A stretch of DNA of 64,000 nucleotides. Origin: CAVQCX01 sp963775335 (GTDB lineage: Bacteria; Pseudomonadota; Gammaproteobacteria; Chromatiales; Chromatiaceae). The notes beneath the pieces were generated by a model, which ran no database searches, was not told the origin of the DNA, and saw only the letters and a list, made by a program, of their open reading frames with translations. Both the position numbers and the translations under genes were made by a program. The stretch spans positions 1,302,001 to 1,366,000 of the forward strand of contig CAVZIJ010000003.1 in assembly GCA_963775335.1 (NCBI GenBank). Direction: 5' to 3'. Shown in pieces: positions 8,468 through 17,399 of the stretch; the stretch's first letter is position 1; every line of letters begins with the position of its first letter.

Positions 8468-9685
8468 CTACCCGCGCGGATCGAGCAGCTCTATCCAGTG
8501 CACCACCGGCACCTCGGCTGCGGCCTGCAGGTGATGCAGACAGCCGATGTTGGCGGTGGCGATCAGCGCCGGGGCGCCTGACTGGAGCGCCTGCAGCTTG
8601 TTGTCGCGCAGCCGCTGCGAGAGGGATGGCTGCAGGATCGAGTAGGTCCCGGCGGACCCGCAACAGAGATGCTCGTCCGGCACCGGCGTCAGCTCGAACC
8701 CCGCCCCTGTCAGCAGCCCCTCGACCAGGCCCGGCAGCTTCTGGCCGTGTTGCAGAGTGCAGGGCGCGTGAAACGCGATACGCCGGGGCTGGCGGTCGGG
8801 CGGCGCCAGCCGGCCCAGGTCCTGGCGCGCCAGGAGCTCGCCGACATCGCGGGCGAGTGAGGCCACCCGCGCGGCCCGCTCGGCATACTCCGGGTCATCG
8901 GCCAGGAGATGACCATAGTCCTTCACGAGCACGCCGCAGCCGCTGGCATTGAGGACGATCGCCTCGACGCCCGCCTCGATCGCGGGCCACCAGGCATCGA
9001 CGTTGCGCCGCATGAAGCCGCGGGCCTCCTCCGGAGCGCCGAGGTGCTGGCTGACCGCCCCGCAACAGCCCGCCTCGGGCGTGCGGACCACCGAGATCCC
9101 GAGCCGGTCGAGAACGCGGGCCGTGGCCAGGTTGACTCGGGGCGCCAGCCCGGGCTGCACGCAGCCCTCGAGCATCAGCACCCGACGCTCATGGCGTAGC
9201 GGTGGCCAATCGCCCGGGGGCTCGGCGACCGGGATCAACCGTCGCAGCGCCCGAGACAGCAACGGACGCGCCATCCGACCCAGACTCAGCAGGAGGTCGA
9301 AACGGCGCCGATGGGCAAGCAAGGCGCGCAGCAGGCTGCGCACCAGGCGCTCCGCAACAGGCCGGGCGACACGCTCCTCGACGACCTCGCGACCGATATC
9401 GAGGAGGTGCCCGTACTGCACGCCCGAGGGGCAGGTGGTCTCGCAGGCACGGCAGGTCAGGCAGCGGTCCAGGTGCAGCTGGGTGCGGCGCGAGACCGCT
9501 TCGCCCTCCATCACCTGCTTGATCAGGTAGATGCGCCCGCGCGGACCGTCGAGCTCGTCCCCCAGCAACTGGTAGGTCGGACAGGTCGCAGTGCAGAAGC
9601 CGCAGTGCACGCAGGCCCTCAAGATGCGGTCGGCCTCCCTGCCCTGGGGCGTCTCGCGGATGAACGCGGCGAGCGAGGTCTGCAC
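8468..9685 (-). CDS. glcF: Glycolate oxidase iron-sulfur subunit
   Basis: Electron-transfer subunit of the glycolate oxidase complex, passing electrons from the FAD subunits towards quinone. The 405-residue protein has two ferredoxin-type clusters near its N-terminus, CVHCGFCTATCP and CLTCRACETTCP, and the paired Cys-rich motifs of the family (EAGCCGA and HLCCGSAG). The start is GTG with GAGGG upstream, ten bases after the glcE stop. It is the last gene of the operon, and an insertion sequence sits 17 bases beyond its stop. Confidence 0.93.
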   Translation of the reverse strand: MQTSLAAFIRETPQGREADRILRACVHCGFCTATCPTYQLLGDELDGPRGRIYLIKQVMEGEAVSRRTQLHLDRCLTCRACETTCPSGVQYGHLLDIGREVVEERVARPVAERLVRSLLRALLAHRRRFDLLLSLGRMARPLLSRALRRLIPVAEPPGDWPPLRHERRVLMLEGCVQPGLAPRVNLATARVLDRLGISVVRTPEAGCCGAVSQHLGAPEEARGFMRRNVDAWWPAIEAGVEAIVLNASGCGVLVKDYGHLLADDPEYAERAARVASLARDVGELLARQDLGRLAPPDRQPRRIAFHAPCTLQHGQKLPGLVEGLLTGAGFELTPVPDEHLCCGSAGTYSILQPSLSQRLRDNKLQALQSGAPALIATANIGCLHHLQAAAEVPVVHWIELLDPRG

Positions 9686-9695
9686 GGCGTCGCCC

Positions 9696-10760
9696 TCAAA
9701 GGCCCGCGTAGAGGCGGCCGGGGTTGAGGATGCCCGCGGGATCGAACGCCCGCTTCAGGTTGCGGTGCAGCCCCTCAAGGGCCGGCGCGAGCGGATGAAA
9801 GACCTCTGCCTGCCGGTCGGCGCCGCGGAACAGGCCCGCGTGTCCGCCGGTCCCGGCGGCAGCTTCGCGGATCTGGGAGGCCGGCGCGTCGCTCAGCAGC
9901 CAGCGCTGGGCGCCACCCCAGTCGAGCAACGCCTTGCCGGGAAGATCCAACGCCGGGGCCGCGGGCGGGACCGAAAGGCGCCAGAGCGGCATCGAGGATG
10001 CAAAGAACGCGTGGCGGTGCTCGCGGAGCCTTTCCCAGAAGCCCTCCCCGTCCGCGACCAGCTCGCCGCCGATCTGGCCCCGCGCCGCCCGCACCCCGCT
10101 CTCGGCCCCGGACAGCCGCAGGTACAGCGATTCTCCGTCGAAGGCCGCAGCCGAGACCGGCAAGGGGCGCCCCGCCCAGCGCCCCATCGCCTCGATGGCG
10201 TGGCCGACCGTAGCGCTCTGGCGCAGCGTCAGCTCCACCGCGGGACGCGGCAGCACCTTGAGCGATACCTCGAGCAGCACGCCCAGGGTACCCAAGGCGC
10301 CCGTCATGAGACGCGAGACGTCGTAGCCCGCGACGTTCTTCATCACTTCGCCGCCGAAGCGCAGCACCTCGCCCTTTCCGTTGAGCAGGCGCACGCCGAG
10401 CACGTGGTCGCGCACAGCGCCGCCGTAGGGGCGACGCGGCCCGGAGAGGCCGCTGGCGACACAGCCCCCGAGGGTGGCCCCGGGCCCGAAATGCGGCGGC
10501 TCGAAGGCGAGCATCTGCCTGTTGGCAGCCAACACCGCCTCGATCTCGGCGAGCGGCGTGGCGCTCCGCGCACTGATCACCAGCTCGGTGGGCTCGTAGC
10601 TGACGATGCCCGTATGACCGGCCAGCGACAGGGGCACGCCCCGGGGCTCCCGCCCATAGAAGGTCTTGGTGCCACCGCCGAGGATCTGGACGGGCGTGCC
10701 GCTCGCGTGAGCGGCCGCAACTGCCCCCTGCAGGGCCTCGGTCCGATCAGCGCCGCTCAT
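9696..10760 (-). CDS. glcE: Glycolate oxidase FAD-binding subunit
   Basis: A 354-residue FAD-linked oxidase of the GlcD/GlcE family with the FAD-binding PCMH motifs VQILGGGTKTFYG and GPGATLGGCVASGLSGPRRP, and FDPAGILNPGRL at the C-terminus. The ATG overlaps the glcD stop by one base (TGATG), showing translational coupling. An open frame extends upstream inside glcD but has no homology. Together with GlcD and GlcF it oxidises glycolate (or related 2-hydroxy acids) to the 2-oxo acid. Confidence 0.92.
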   Translation of the reverse strand: MSGADRTEALQGAVAAAHASGTPVQILGGGTKTFYGREPRGVPLSLAGHTGIVSYEPTELVISARSATPLAEIEAVLAANRQMLAFEPPHFGPGATLGGCVASGLSGPRRPYGGAVRDHVLGVRLLNGKGEVLRFGGEVMKNVAGYDVSRLMTGALGTLGVLLEVSLKVLPRPAVELTLRQSATVGHAIEAMGRWAGRPLPVSAAAFDGESLYLRLSGAESGVRAARGQIGGELVADGEGFWERLREHRHAFFASSMPLWRLSVPPAAPALDLPGKALLDWGGAQRWLLSDAPASQIREAAAGTGGHAGLFRGADRQAEVFHPLAPALEGLHRNLKRAFDPAGILNPGRLYAGL

Positions 10761-12250
10761 CAGAAACGCTCCAGCTCCGGGAATTTCCGCTGACCGTGAT
10801 GGACATGCATGGCGCCGAATTCGGCGCAGCGTTGCAGAGTCGGCACCGCCTTGCCCGGATTGAGCAGGCCTCGCGGGTCGAAGGCCGCTTTGACTGCGTG
10901 GAATTGGGTCAGCTCCAGCGGCCGAAACTGCACGCACATCTGATTGATCTTCTCGATGCCCACGCCGTGCTCACCCGTAATGGTGCCTCCGACCTCCACG
11001 CACAGCTCCAGGATGCGTCCACCCAGCTCCTCGGTGCGCTCGAGCTCGCCCGGCTTGTTCGCGTCGTACAGAATCAGCGGATGCAGGTTGCCGTCGCCGG
11101 CATGAAAGACGTTGGCCACCGCCAGCCCGTAGTCGCGCGAGAGCTCCCCGATGCGCCGCAGCACCTCCGGCAGGCGGCGGCGCGGGATGGTGCCGTCCAT
11201 GCAGTAATAGTCGGGAGAGAGACGCCCCACGGCAGGGAACGCCGCCTTGCGCCCCTTCCAGAACACCAGCCGCTCCTGTTCGTCGCGGGCGGTGCGTACC
11301 TCGGTGGCACCGCTCTCCAGCAGGAGCCTGCGCACCTGGGCGATCCGCTCGGAGACCTCCTCGTTGGCGCCGTCGATCTCGCACAGCAGGATCGCCGCCG
11401 CATCCGTCGGGTAGCCGGCGTGGACGAAGGCCTCCGCCGCCTGGATCGCCGGACCGTCCATCATCTCCAGCCCGGAGGGGATGATCCCCGCCGCGATGAT
11501 CCCCGCCACTGCCGCACCCGCGGTCTCGATGCGATCGAAGGCCGCGAGGATGACCTGGACGCGCTCGGGCAGAGGCAGCAGGCGCACCGTGACCTCGACG
11601 ATCACCCCAAGCATCCCTTCGGACCCGGTCATCAGGGCGAGCAGATCGTAGCCGGGCGAGTCCAGGGCCTCGCTGCCGACCCTGATGCGCTCGCCCTCGA
11701 CGGTGACGACCTCGATGCGCAGGATGTTGTGCACCGTAAGCCCGTACTTGAGGCAGTGCACCCCGCCGGAATTCTCGGCCACGTTGCCGCCGATGGTGCA
11801 GGCGATCTGGGACGAGGGGTCCGGGGCATAGTAGAGACCGTGCGGCTTCGCCGCCTCGGAGATCGCCAGATTGCGCACGCCAGGCTGGACCCGTGCGGTA
11901 CGGTTGGCGGGATCGATGTCAAGGATACGGTTGAGCTTGGCCAGGCTGAGCAGGAGGGCGTCGCCCCGCGGCAGGGCGCCTCCCGACAGTCCGGTGCCCG
12001 CGCCCCGGGCGATGACCGGAACGCCGTGCCCGTGGCACAGACGCATCACCGCCTGCACCTCGCCGACGGTCGATGGCAGGACCACGACCATCGGCAGTTG
12101 GCGGTACGCCGACAGGCCGTCACACTCGTAAGGGCGCAGGTCTTCCGGGTCGTACAGCACCGCATCGGGCGGAAGGATCTCGCGCAGTGCGGCGATCAGC
12201 CCCGACCTGTCCGCCTGCTTACCTTTCGTTTGGGTCTGTTCGGACTGCAT
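10760..12250 (-). CDS. glcD: Glycolate oxidase / D-2-hydroxyacid dehydrogenase FAD subunit
   Basis: A 496-residue catalytic flavoprotein. N-terminal PCMH-type FAD domain with VIARGAGTGLSGGALP and DPSSQIACTIGGNVAENSGG; C-terminal FAD-oxidase domain with NVFHAGDGNLHPLILYD, TGEHGVGIEK and FDPRGLLNPGKAVP. Length and order are those of GlcD. It is the first glc gene of the cluster, downstream of the DUF1537 kinase. Members act on glycolate, D-lactate and other 2-hydroxy acids. Linkage with a sugar-acid kinase and a ThDP enzyme leaves open whether glycolate is the only physiological substrate. Confidence 0.92.
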   Translation of the reverse strand: MQSEQTQTKGKQADRSGLIAALREILPPDAVLYDPEDLRPYECDGLSAYRQLPMVVVLPSTVGEVQAVMRLCHGHGVPVIARGAGTGLSGGALPRGDALLLSLAKLNRILDIDPANRTARVQPGVRNLAISEAAKPHGLYYAPDPSSQIACTIGGNVAENSGGVHCLKYGLTVHNILRIEVVTVEGERIRVGSEALDSPGYDLLALMTGSEGMLGVIVEVTVRLLPLPERVQVILAAFDRIETAGAAVAGIIAAGIIPSGLEMMDGPAIQAAEAFVHAGYPTDAAAILLCEIDGANEEVSERIAQVRRLLLESGATEVRTARDEQERLVFWKGRKAAFPAVGRLSPDYYCMDGTIPRRRLPEVLRRIGELSRDYGLAVANVFHAGDGNLHPLILYDANKPGELERTEELGGRILELCVEVGGTITGEHGVGIEKINQMCVQFRPLELTQFHAVKAAFDPRGLLNPGKAVPTLQRCAEFGAMHVHHGQRKFPELERF

Positions 12251-12279
12251 GGGTTGTCGAGCTATTCGTGTTGGGAGAT

Positions 12280-12303
12280 CGCGAGCTGGAGCTCGCTCCT
12301 ACG
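12280..12303. repeat. GCGAGCTGGAGCTCGCTCCTAC intergenic repeat, single copy
   Basis: A short palindromic unit in the gap between the kinase and glcD genes (12251-12352). The same unit occurs twice as an inverted pair at 43378-43473. It is a small REP-like intergenic family; here only one arm is present. Confidence 0.6.
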
Positions 12304-12352
12304 CCGAGCGGGCTTGGGTCAGATGCCGCGCAGCCGCTGCCTGACATCCGGC

Positions 12353-13699
12353 CTAGCGCGCCGCTGCCGCGGGCGCGTCGTCGTGCCGTGCCAGACGCTC
12401 GTAGGCCAGCGCCAGCGACCGCTCATCCCCCACGTTGCCCGGAAATATCACCACTGGCAACAGCGGAAACCGCGGGTGATCCGCCGGACAGCGCACCACC
12501 GAGCAGCCCGGCAGGATCTGGCCCAGCACCCGCGAGGTCCGCAGCGCCAGTCCGTCGCTCAGCACGTCGTTGGACGTGATGCCGCCCTTGCTGATCAGGA
12601 AGCCCAGGGTCGAGGGCAGCCTGCGCACCACATCCATGAGAAAGGCCGAGACCGTCTCGCCGAAGGCCAGCCGGGTGGCCTGATCGACAAACCGGCGCTC
12701 CTCCCGGCTCGTGTAGATCACCGGCGTCCTGTCGGCGACATGAGCCCGGGCGCAGCTCGACACCACCTCTGCGAGCAAGGCATCCCGCTGGGGCTGGATG
12801 CGATCCACGTCGATCTCGATGGGCAGGGTGCGGGGCATGCGCAGCAGCTGCTCCAGCTGCTGAGTGGACTTGCGCACGTGGGACCCCGCGATCACCACCC
12901 CTGCCCGGCCGCCGCGCACGTACTCACCCATCGCCTCCGCGGGTACCGGCTGGGGCGGCAGCCCCGCGAGCGCCGTGAGCAGGCTCGCCCCGCTGCGGAA
13001 CAGGAAGCGCTTGCCCTCCCCCGCGGCCACGCGCAGCTGGGCTGCGAAATGGTCCAGATCGGCCTGGGTCTCCGCGTCGACCACACAGCAGGGATTGCCC
13101 CGCAGGGCGCGCAGGCGATCGAGACTGTCGCCCCGGACGTCGGCCAGCAGGAAACGCTGCACCTCGCCCGAGGGAATACGGCCCGAGGTCTTCTCCTCGA
13201 CATAGTCCGGCAGATAGCTGTGGCGATAACCGAACACCGAATCGCGGGCGAACTCGGTCTCGTGTACCGGCACGGGCCGGCCGTCGACCATGAGATAGTG
13301 CGTGCTGTCCCGCGTGATGCGCCCGCCCTCGAAGAAGGCCGGGACCATGAAGTGGGCGTCAAAGGGTCCGAGCTCCTCGGCGATGACGTCGGTTTCCACG
13401 GGATAGTGGCCGCGCAGGGTGGAGTCGGAGCGGCTGACCAGCAACGGGTTGACCGCCTGGCCTTTGTCCGCGAGGGCCTGCAGCGCCGCCTTCAGATTGC
13501 GGCAGACCTCGCGGGTCGCGCCGCCCGCCCGCTCGGCGCTCATCCCGCGGGTGTTGGTGAGCACGAAGAACAGCGGCGACTCGTCCTCGATCGCCTCGCG
13601 CAGGGTCTTCACGTCCCAGCGGGTCAGCAACAGGCAGCCGTGGACCGTCTGGGAGCCCGTCGGGTCGTCATCGAGGACGATGATCTTGGTCTGAGTCAT
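12353..13699 (-). CDS. DUF1537-type (four-carbon acid sugar kinase) family protein
   Basis: A 448-residue protein beginning MTQTKIIVLDDDPTGSQTVHG; the DDPTG motif is the hallmark of the DUF1537/OtnK kinases that phosphorylate sugar acids such as threonate and erythronate. Other family segments are LVSRSDSTLRGHYPVE and TLGFLISKGGITSNDV, plus a C-terminal VVIFPGNVGD. It lies 74 bases downstream of the phosphoketolase-like gene and upstream of glcD on the same strand, so it probably belongs to the same transcription unit. The likely substrate is a C3-C4 sugar acid generated or consumed with the neighbouring enzymes; that is inference. Confidence 0.85.
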   Translation of the reverse strand: MTQTKIIVLDDDPTGSQTVHGCLLLTRWDVKTLREAIEDESPLFFVLTNTRGMSAERAGGATREVCRNLKAALQALADKGQAVNPLLVSRSDSTLRGHYPVETDVIAEELGPFDAHFMVPAFFEGGRITRDSTHYLMVDGRPVPVHETEFARDSVFGYRHSYLPDYVEEKTSGRIPSGEVQRFLLADVRGDSLDRLRALRGNPCCVVDAETQADLDHFAAQLRVAAGEGKRFLFRSGASLLTALAGLPPQPVPAEAMGEYVRGGRAGVVIAGSHVRKSTQQLEQLLRMPRTLPIEIDVDRIQPQRDALLAEVVSSCARAHVADRTPVIYTSREERRFVDQATRLAFGETVSAFLMDVVRRLPSTLGFLISKGGITSNDVLSDGLALRTSRVLGQILPGCSVVRCPADHPRFPLLPVVIFPGNVGDERSLALAYERLARHDDAPAAAAR

Positions 13700-13773
13700 T
13701 GGCCTTCTTCGCTCGTTACGAAGGGGACCGGGGAGGCGCCGTGCGCCCCCCAGCCTGAACCGCCCGCGGGTCG

Positions 13774-15993
13774 TCAGCTCAGCAGCGCCCGCACCCTCTC
13801 CGCCATGGCCCCGCCAGTGATGCCGTTAAACTCCATGATCTCCTGGGGCGAGGCGGTGGTCTCCCCGCGCTTCCAGGCGAAGACATCGCGGCGCGGTGCC
13901 CGGGTACGCAGCAGTACCGGTTCCAGCGTTGCGCTCGGACCGCCGCTGACGCCGATCAGGACATCGCCGTCGAACAAGGCGTTGAAGTGGTCGTCGTCCA
14001 TGAAGCGGTTGTCGGGCTCTGAAACCGTGTCCCAGGCAACGTCCGTGGGGCGGTAGAGCCGGCGCGGATTCACCACCGCGACGATGCGCACCCCGTAGCC
14101 CTCGGCCTCCAGACGATCCTTGGCCTCGAAGACGGGCAGGAACACCATGTCTCCGGTCACCGCGAGCACCACCGTACCGTTTGCGCTGGTCGCGCTCTCG
14201 TGGACCACCGCCGCGCCGTCCTCCACCGCGCGCCGGCTCCCCTCGACGCTCAGATAGACCGGCAGCGGGCTCTTGGAGGCGATAATCACCATGCCCTTGT
14301 TGAAGCTGTTTATGGCGTGCTCGTAGGCGGCCTGGATGCAGTTGGCGTCGCACGGGAACAGCGGGTAGACGTTGCCGTTGCGCATCATGGCGGCGAAGTA
14401 GCTCTCGATCTCCGGGCGCTGATGGGTCCAGCCGTTTCGACCCTGCTCCAGGGCACCGGCAGTGAACATGCACACCAGGGAGGGCGTTTTACGGCGCAGC
14501 TCGGCCATCGCCTGGGTCACGGTCTGCACGATCGGCCAGCCGTTGATGGCGAAGCTCTCGTAGGACAGCCACAGTGAGCGGCTGCCGAACAGCGCCAAAC
14601 CCGCGGCCAAACCGGCGCACGCGTCCTCGTTCAACGGCTCGTAGACCCGCCCGTTCGGCGACTGGTTGTACAGGTCGTCGGCGGTCGGGTGGCGGATCTT
14701 CAGCGCATCGTTGATGTTCTTCATCGCCGAGGCCTCGTTGCCGTCGGCATTGGCCACCACGAAGCGCGGATCGGCGAGGCCGACCTGGGCCACCAGCTCG
14801 CCCATCGCGGTGGACGGGACGGCCTTCTCGCCCTTGCCGAAGTCCTGCATCTGCAGGCTGCCGAGCGGGGCGATCTCCAGTACCCGCTCCGTCACCACCG
14901 TGCGGGCCGCCGGCCCGCCGCCCGCGCGCTCGAAGTTGGCGCGCACGATCTCCCAGGCCTCGGCCGGCAGCGCCCGGCGCTTCAGCCCTTCGATGATATG
15001 GGGCTGATCCAAGGTGTCCTTGGGGTAGAGGTTGTGGGACTTGGCTCCGACCGTGTGCACGCCCGCGCCCTTGAGCTGCTTGACGATGAACGCCGTCAGC
15101 CGGCCGCCGATCGCGGAGCGCGCGGCCCGGTCGATCCCTTCGATCACCGCCTGGGTGAAGGCGAGCCGCCGCTCCAGGGAGAAATGGGTGCTGTCGACAT
15201 AGGCGCCCTGCTGCGCGGAGTCATCGAAGGCCTTGGCGTCGATCAGGACGATCTCCTCGAAGCCGTGCCCCTTCCAGTAGGCCAGCATCGCCTCGTTGGA
15301 GAGCCGGGACACCATCGAGTGATGCTCCTGGCTGTAACCGTTCCAGATCAGCACCGGCAGGAAGTTGGCCACCTGCGGATAGGCGGTGTGAAAGTGCATC
15401 ATCGCGTTGAGCACGTACGGCTCGCCCATCCCACCGTCGCCGATCGTCACCGGGAACAGGGTCCCGGGATGCAGCAGCGCGCCGGCCATCGCGAAGTGCT
15501 GGCCCTGGCCGAGTGGACCGGCGGGCGCCAACAGGCCGGGGATCGCCCCGGAAAGGTGGCCGAGCAGGCCATGACGCTCGCGAAAGCGCTGCATCATCTC
15601 GCTGACGGTATGGATGCCCATCTCCTCCAGCGAGCGGTCCAGGAACATCGCGCTGTAAAACCCCGGGGCGTGGTGGCCCACCTCCGTGACGATGTTCGTA
15701 TGTCCCAGCATCACCAGCGCGGCATAGGCCTCCGCGCTGGACGCAAAACCCCCGGGATGGCCCGAGCCCTTGGAGCCGGTCACCTGCAAGGTCAGATAGC
15801 GCAAGGCGTCCGCGGCCAGCAGCGTCTGATACACCACGCACGAATCTGAGGGATCGCCGACCGCTGACCGGCCCTCGTCGACGACCGGCCGGGCAGCATG
15901 CTCGGTGAAGCCCGCCCAGGGCTGGCCGAAATATTGGATGCCCTCGCGAAAGTCCTGCGGGGCGGCGCTATGCTGGATGGCGGCCTGGGTCAT
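13774..15993 (-). CDS. ThDP-dependent phosphoketolase/transketolase-family enzyme
   Basis: A 739-residue enzyme starting at the ATG ending 15993 with GGAG in front; an in-frame GTG at 16029 is less likely. N-terminal thiamine-diphosphate domain: GSKGSGHPGGFASSAEAY, APAGPLGQGQHFAMAGAL and a divalent-metal/ThDP motif GDGGMGEPYVLN with WNGY. The middle and C-terminal parts follow the XFP layout (NADGNEASAMKN, GFAINGW-like WLSYESFAINGW, GWTHQRPEIESYF, FPCDANCIQAAYEHAINS). It resembles the divergent XFP-like group rather than classical phosphoketolases. It probably cleaves or transfers a ketol unit; whether phosphate-dependent is unknown. First gene of the operon, divergent from the IclR gene. Confidence 0.8.
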   Translation of the reverse strand: MTQAAIQHSAAPQDFREGIQYFGQPWAGFTEHAARPVVDEGRSAVGDPSDSCVVYQTLLAADALRYLTLQVTGSKGSGHPGGFASSAEAYAALVMLGHTNIVTEVGHHAPGFYSAMFLDRSLEEMGIHTVSEMMQRFRERHGLLGHLSGAIPGLLAPAGPLGQGQHFAMAGALLHPGTLFPVTIGDGGMGEPYVLNAMMHFHTAYPQVANFLPVLIWNGYSQEHHSMVSRLSNEAMLAYWKGHGFEEIVLIDAKAFDDSAQQGAYVDSTHFSLERRLAFTQAVIEGIDRAARSAIGGRLTAFIVKQLKGAGVHTVGAKSHNLYPKDTLDQPHIIEGLKRRALPAEAWEIVRANFERAGGGPAARTVVTERVLEIAPLGSLQMQDFGKGEKAVPSTAMGELVAQVGLADPRFVVANADGNEASAMKNINDALKIRHPTADDLYNQSPNGRVYEPLNEDACAGLAAGLALFGSRSLWLSYESFAINGWPIVQTVTQAMAELRRKTPSLVCMFTAGALEQGRNGWTHQRPEIESYFAAMMRNGNVYPLFPCDANCIQAAYEHAINSFNKGMVIIASKSPLPVYLSVEGSRRAVEDGAAVVHESATSANGTVVLAVTGDMVFLPVFEAKDRLEAEGYGVRIVAVVNPRRLYRPTDVAWDTVSEPDNRFMDDDHFNALFDGDVLIGVSGGPSATLEPVLLRTRAPRRDVFAWKRGETTASPQEIMEFNGITGGAMAERVRALLS

Positions 15994-16049
15994 GGGGATA
16001 TCTCCGTCGGGTTGGTCGACTGTGGACACACCTTAGGGCCTCGGCGTAT

Positions 16050-16085
16050 ATTTCGCAATATGCAATCGTTTTCTCATTGTGAAAT
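16050..16085. promoter_or_regulatory. Inverted-repeat operator between the phosphoketolase-like gene and the IclR gene
   Basis: ATTTCGCAAT (16050-16059) and ATTGTGAAAT (16076-16085) form an inverted repeat with 9 of 10 matching positions and a 16-base spacer containing a further ATGCAAT. It lies in the 98-bp divergent gap, six bases before the IclR ATG. The AT-rich dyad stands out against the high-GC background and has the look of an IclR-type autoregulatory site controlling both directions. Confidence 0.6.
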
Positions 16086-16091
16086 GTTGAC

Positions 16092-16856
16092 ATGACACAG
16101 ACCACTACGCCCATCCAGGTCATCGACCGCGCCGTGCAGCTGCTCGACGCCATCGCCGGCACGGACGCGCCCGCGACGCTCAAGGTTCTATCGGCCGAGA
16201 CCGGCCTCCATCCCTCCACCGCGCACCGTATCCTCAACGCCCTGTCCGCTCACGACCTGGTCGGTCGCGGGGCGGGCGGCGTCTATCACCTCGGCCGCAA
16301 GCTCCGGGACCTGGCGAGTCGCATCGAGACCCAAGCGGACCTGCGCGAAGAGGCCCGGCCCCTCATGGAGGCCCTGAGGGACGCCCTCGGAGAGACGATC
16401 AATCTGACGGTGCGCGAGGGCGACGAGGTGGTCTATATCGACCGCGTCATCTCCCAGCGCATGATGCGGGTCGAGCAGGTGATCGGCAGCCGCGCGCCCC
16501 TGCACGTCACCGCCGTGGGCAAGCTGATGCTCGGACAGGCCGGCGACGATTCGATCCGGGCCTACGCCGAGCGCACCCGCCTGCCGGCGTATACCAAGAA
16601 GACCCTGGCCACCCTGGAAGGACTCCAGCGCGACATCCACCGCTCGGTCAAACGCGGTTACGCCCTGGACAACGAGGAGGCCGAGCCTGGCGTCGGGTGC
16701 ATCGGGGTACTGATCCGCGACGCCACCGGCCAGGCCGTGGGAGGACTGTCGGTGTCCGCCCCCATCGAGCGGCGTCGGGCCGAATGGATACCCGAGGTGA
16801 TCGAGGCGGGGTTGACGATCTCGCGGCGTCTGGGCTACCGCGTAACCCGGAGCTGA
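16092..16856 (+). CDS. IclR family transcriptional regulator
   Basis: A 254-residue protein with an N-terminal winged helix (IQVIDRAVQLLDAIAG ... LKVLSAETGLHPSTAHRILNAL, residues about 8-50) and the IclR effector domain (ETINLTVREGDEVVYIDRV, RAPLHVTAVGKLML, RGYALDNEEAEPGVGCIGVLI). It is divergent from the phosphoketolase-kinase-glcDEF operon and shares an inverted repeat with it, so it likely controls that operon in response to a small acid. Whether it activates or represses cannot be read from sequence. Confidence 0.93.
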   Translation: MTQTTTPIQVIDRAVQLLDAIAGTDAPATLKVLSAETGLHPSTAHRILNALSAHDLVGRGAGGVYHLGRKLRDLASRIETQADLREEARPLMEALRDALGETINLTVREGDEVVYIDRVISQRMMRVEQVIGSRAPLHVTAVGKLMLGQAGDDSIRAYAERTRLPAYTKKTLATLEGLQRDIHRSVKRGYALDNEEAEPGVGCIGVLIRDATGQAVGGLSVSAPIERRRAEWIPEVIEAGLTISRRLGYRVTRS

Positions 16857-17399
16857 GCGCCGCCATGGGACGTCCCACAGCGCCCGTCGTTCCAAACCGT
16901 ACTCCCTGGGAGCACGCCCGCGACCTTTTCGGCTCGGCGCACTATTGGACTTGCTCAGTCGGCCACCTGGGACGTTCTCCGCCGTCTTGTCGGTCAAAAC
17001 GGTCGCACAATTCGCAATTCAACCGAAGTCATGCCGGTAATGAGCCCGCCTGCACCCGCTCGTAGCCTCGCCCTGCTCCACCGACGCGCGGCAGCATCTT
17101 TCGCAATGTCCGCAAACGGCCAGGAGCAGACATTGGGCGCAAGACTGCCCTTGGGAGAATCGCATGGTCCAATAGTACAATTCTTGCTTCAGCCGGTGTA
17201 CGAGTCCTTCATGGAGCGGTAGCGCTCTATCTCATCGCGCAACGTACGAAGAAAGACAGTGGTGGTCTTATAGTCGTGACGAATTTAGCGGTAGCAGACC
17301 GAGCTTCGAAGCGGGTACACTGACCCGGCACTGAGCGGCTCCGCGGGGCGACCGCGTGAGTAGCTCCGTCGTTCCATACAAGAACCGGACCAATCATCA
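16857..17399. other. Intergenic stretch before the AAA/DUF4276 pair
   Basis: No convincing gene. It holds a short inverted repeat around AATGTCCGCAAACGGCC ... GACATT (about 17105-17136), a common degenerate proteobacterial intergenic repeat. It also has a short minus-strand open tail (about 17206-17285, ending DEIERYRSMKDSYTG) that may be the end of a lost gene. Base composition drops from high GC to near-balanced across this interval, marking the left edge of acquired DNA. Confidence 0.5.

Noticed and set aside
10796..14056. Very long open frame (1086 codons) on the plus strand
   Set aside because: It is antisense to glcD, the kinase and the phosphoketolase-like gene, all of which have clear family motifs. 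Long antisense frames are expected at this GC content.
16029..16031. Upstream GTG start for the phosphoketolase-like enzyme
   Set aside because: No ribosome site, whereas the ATG ending at 15993 has GGAG at proper distance.
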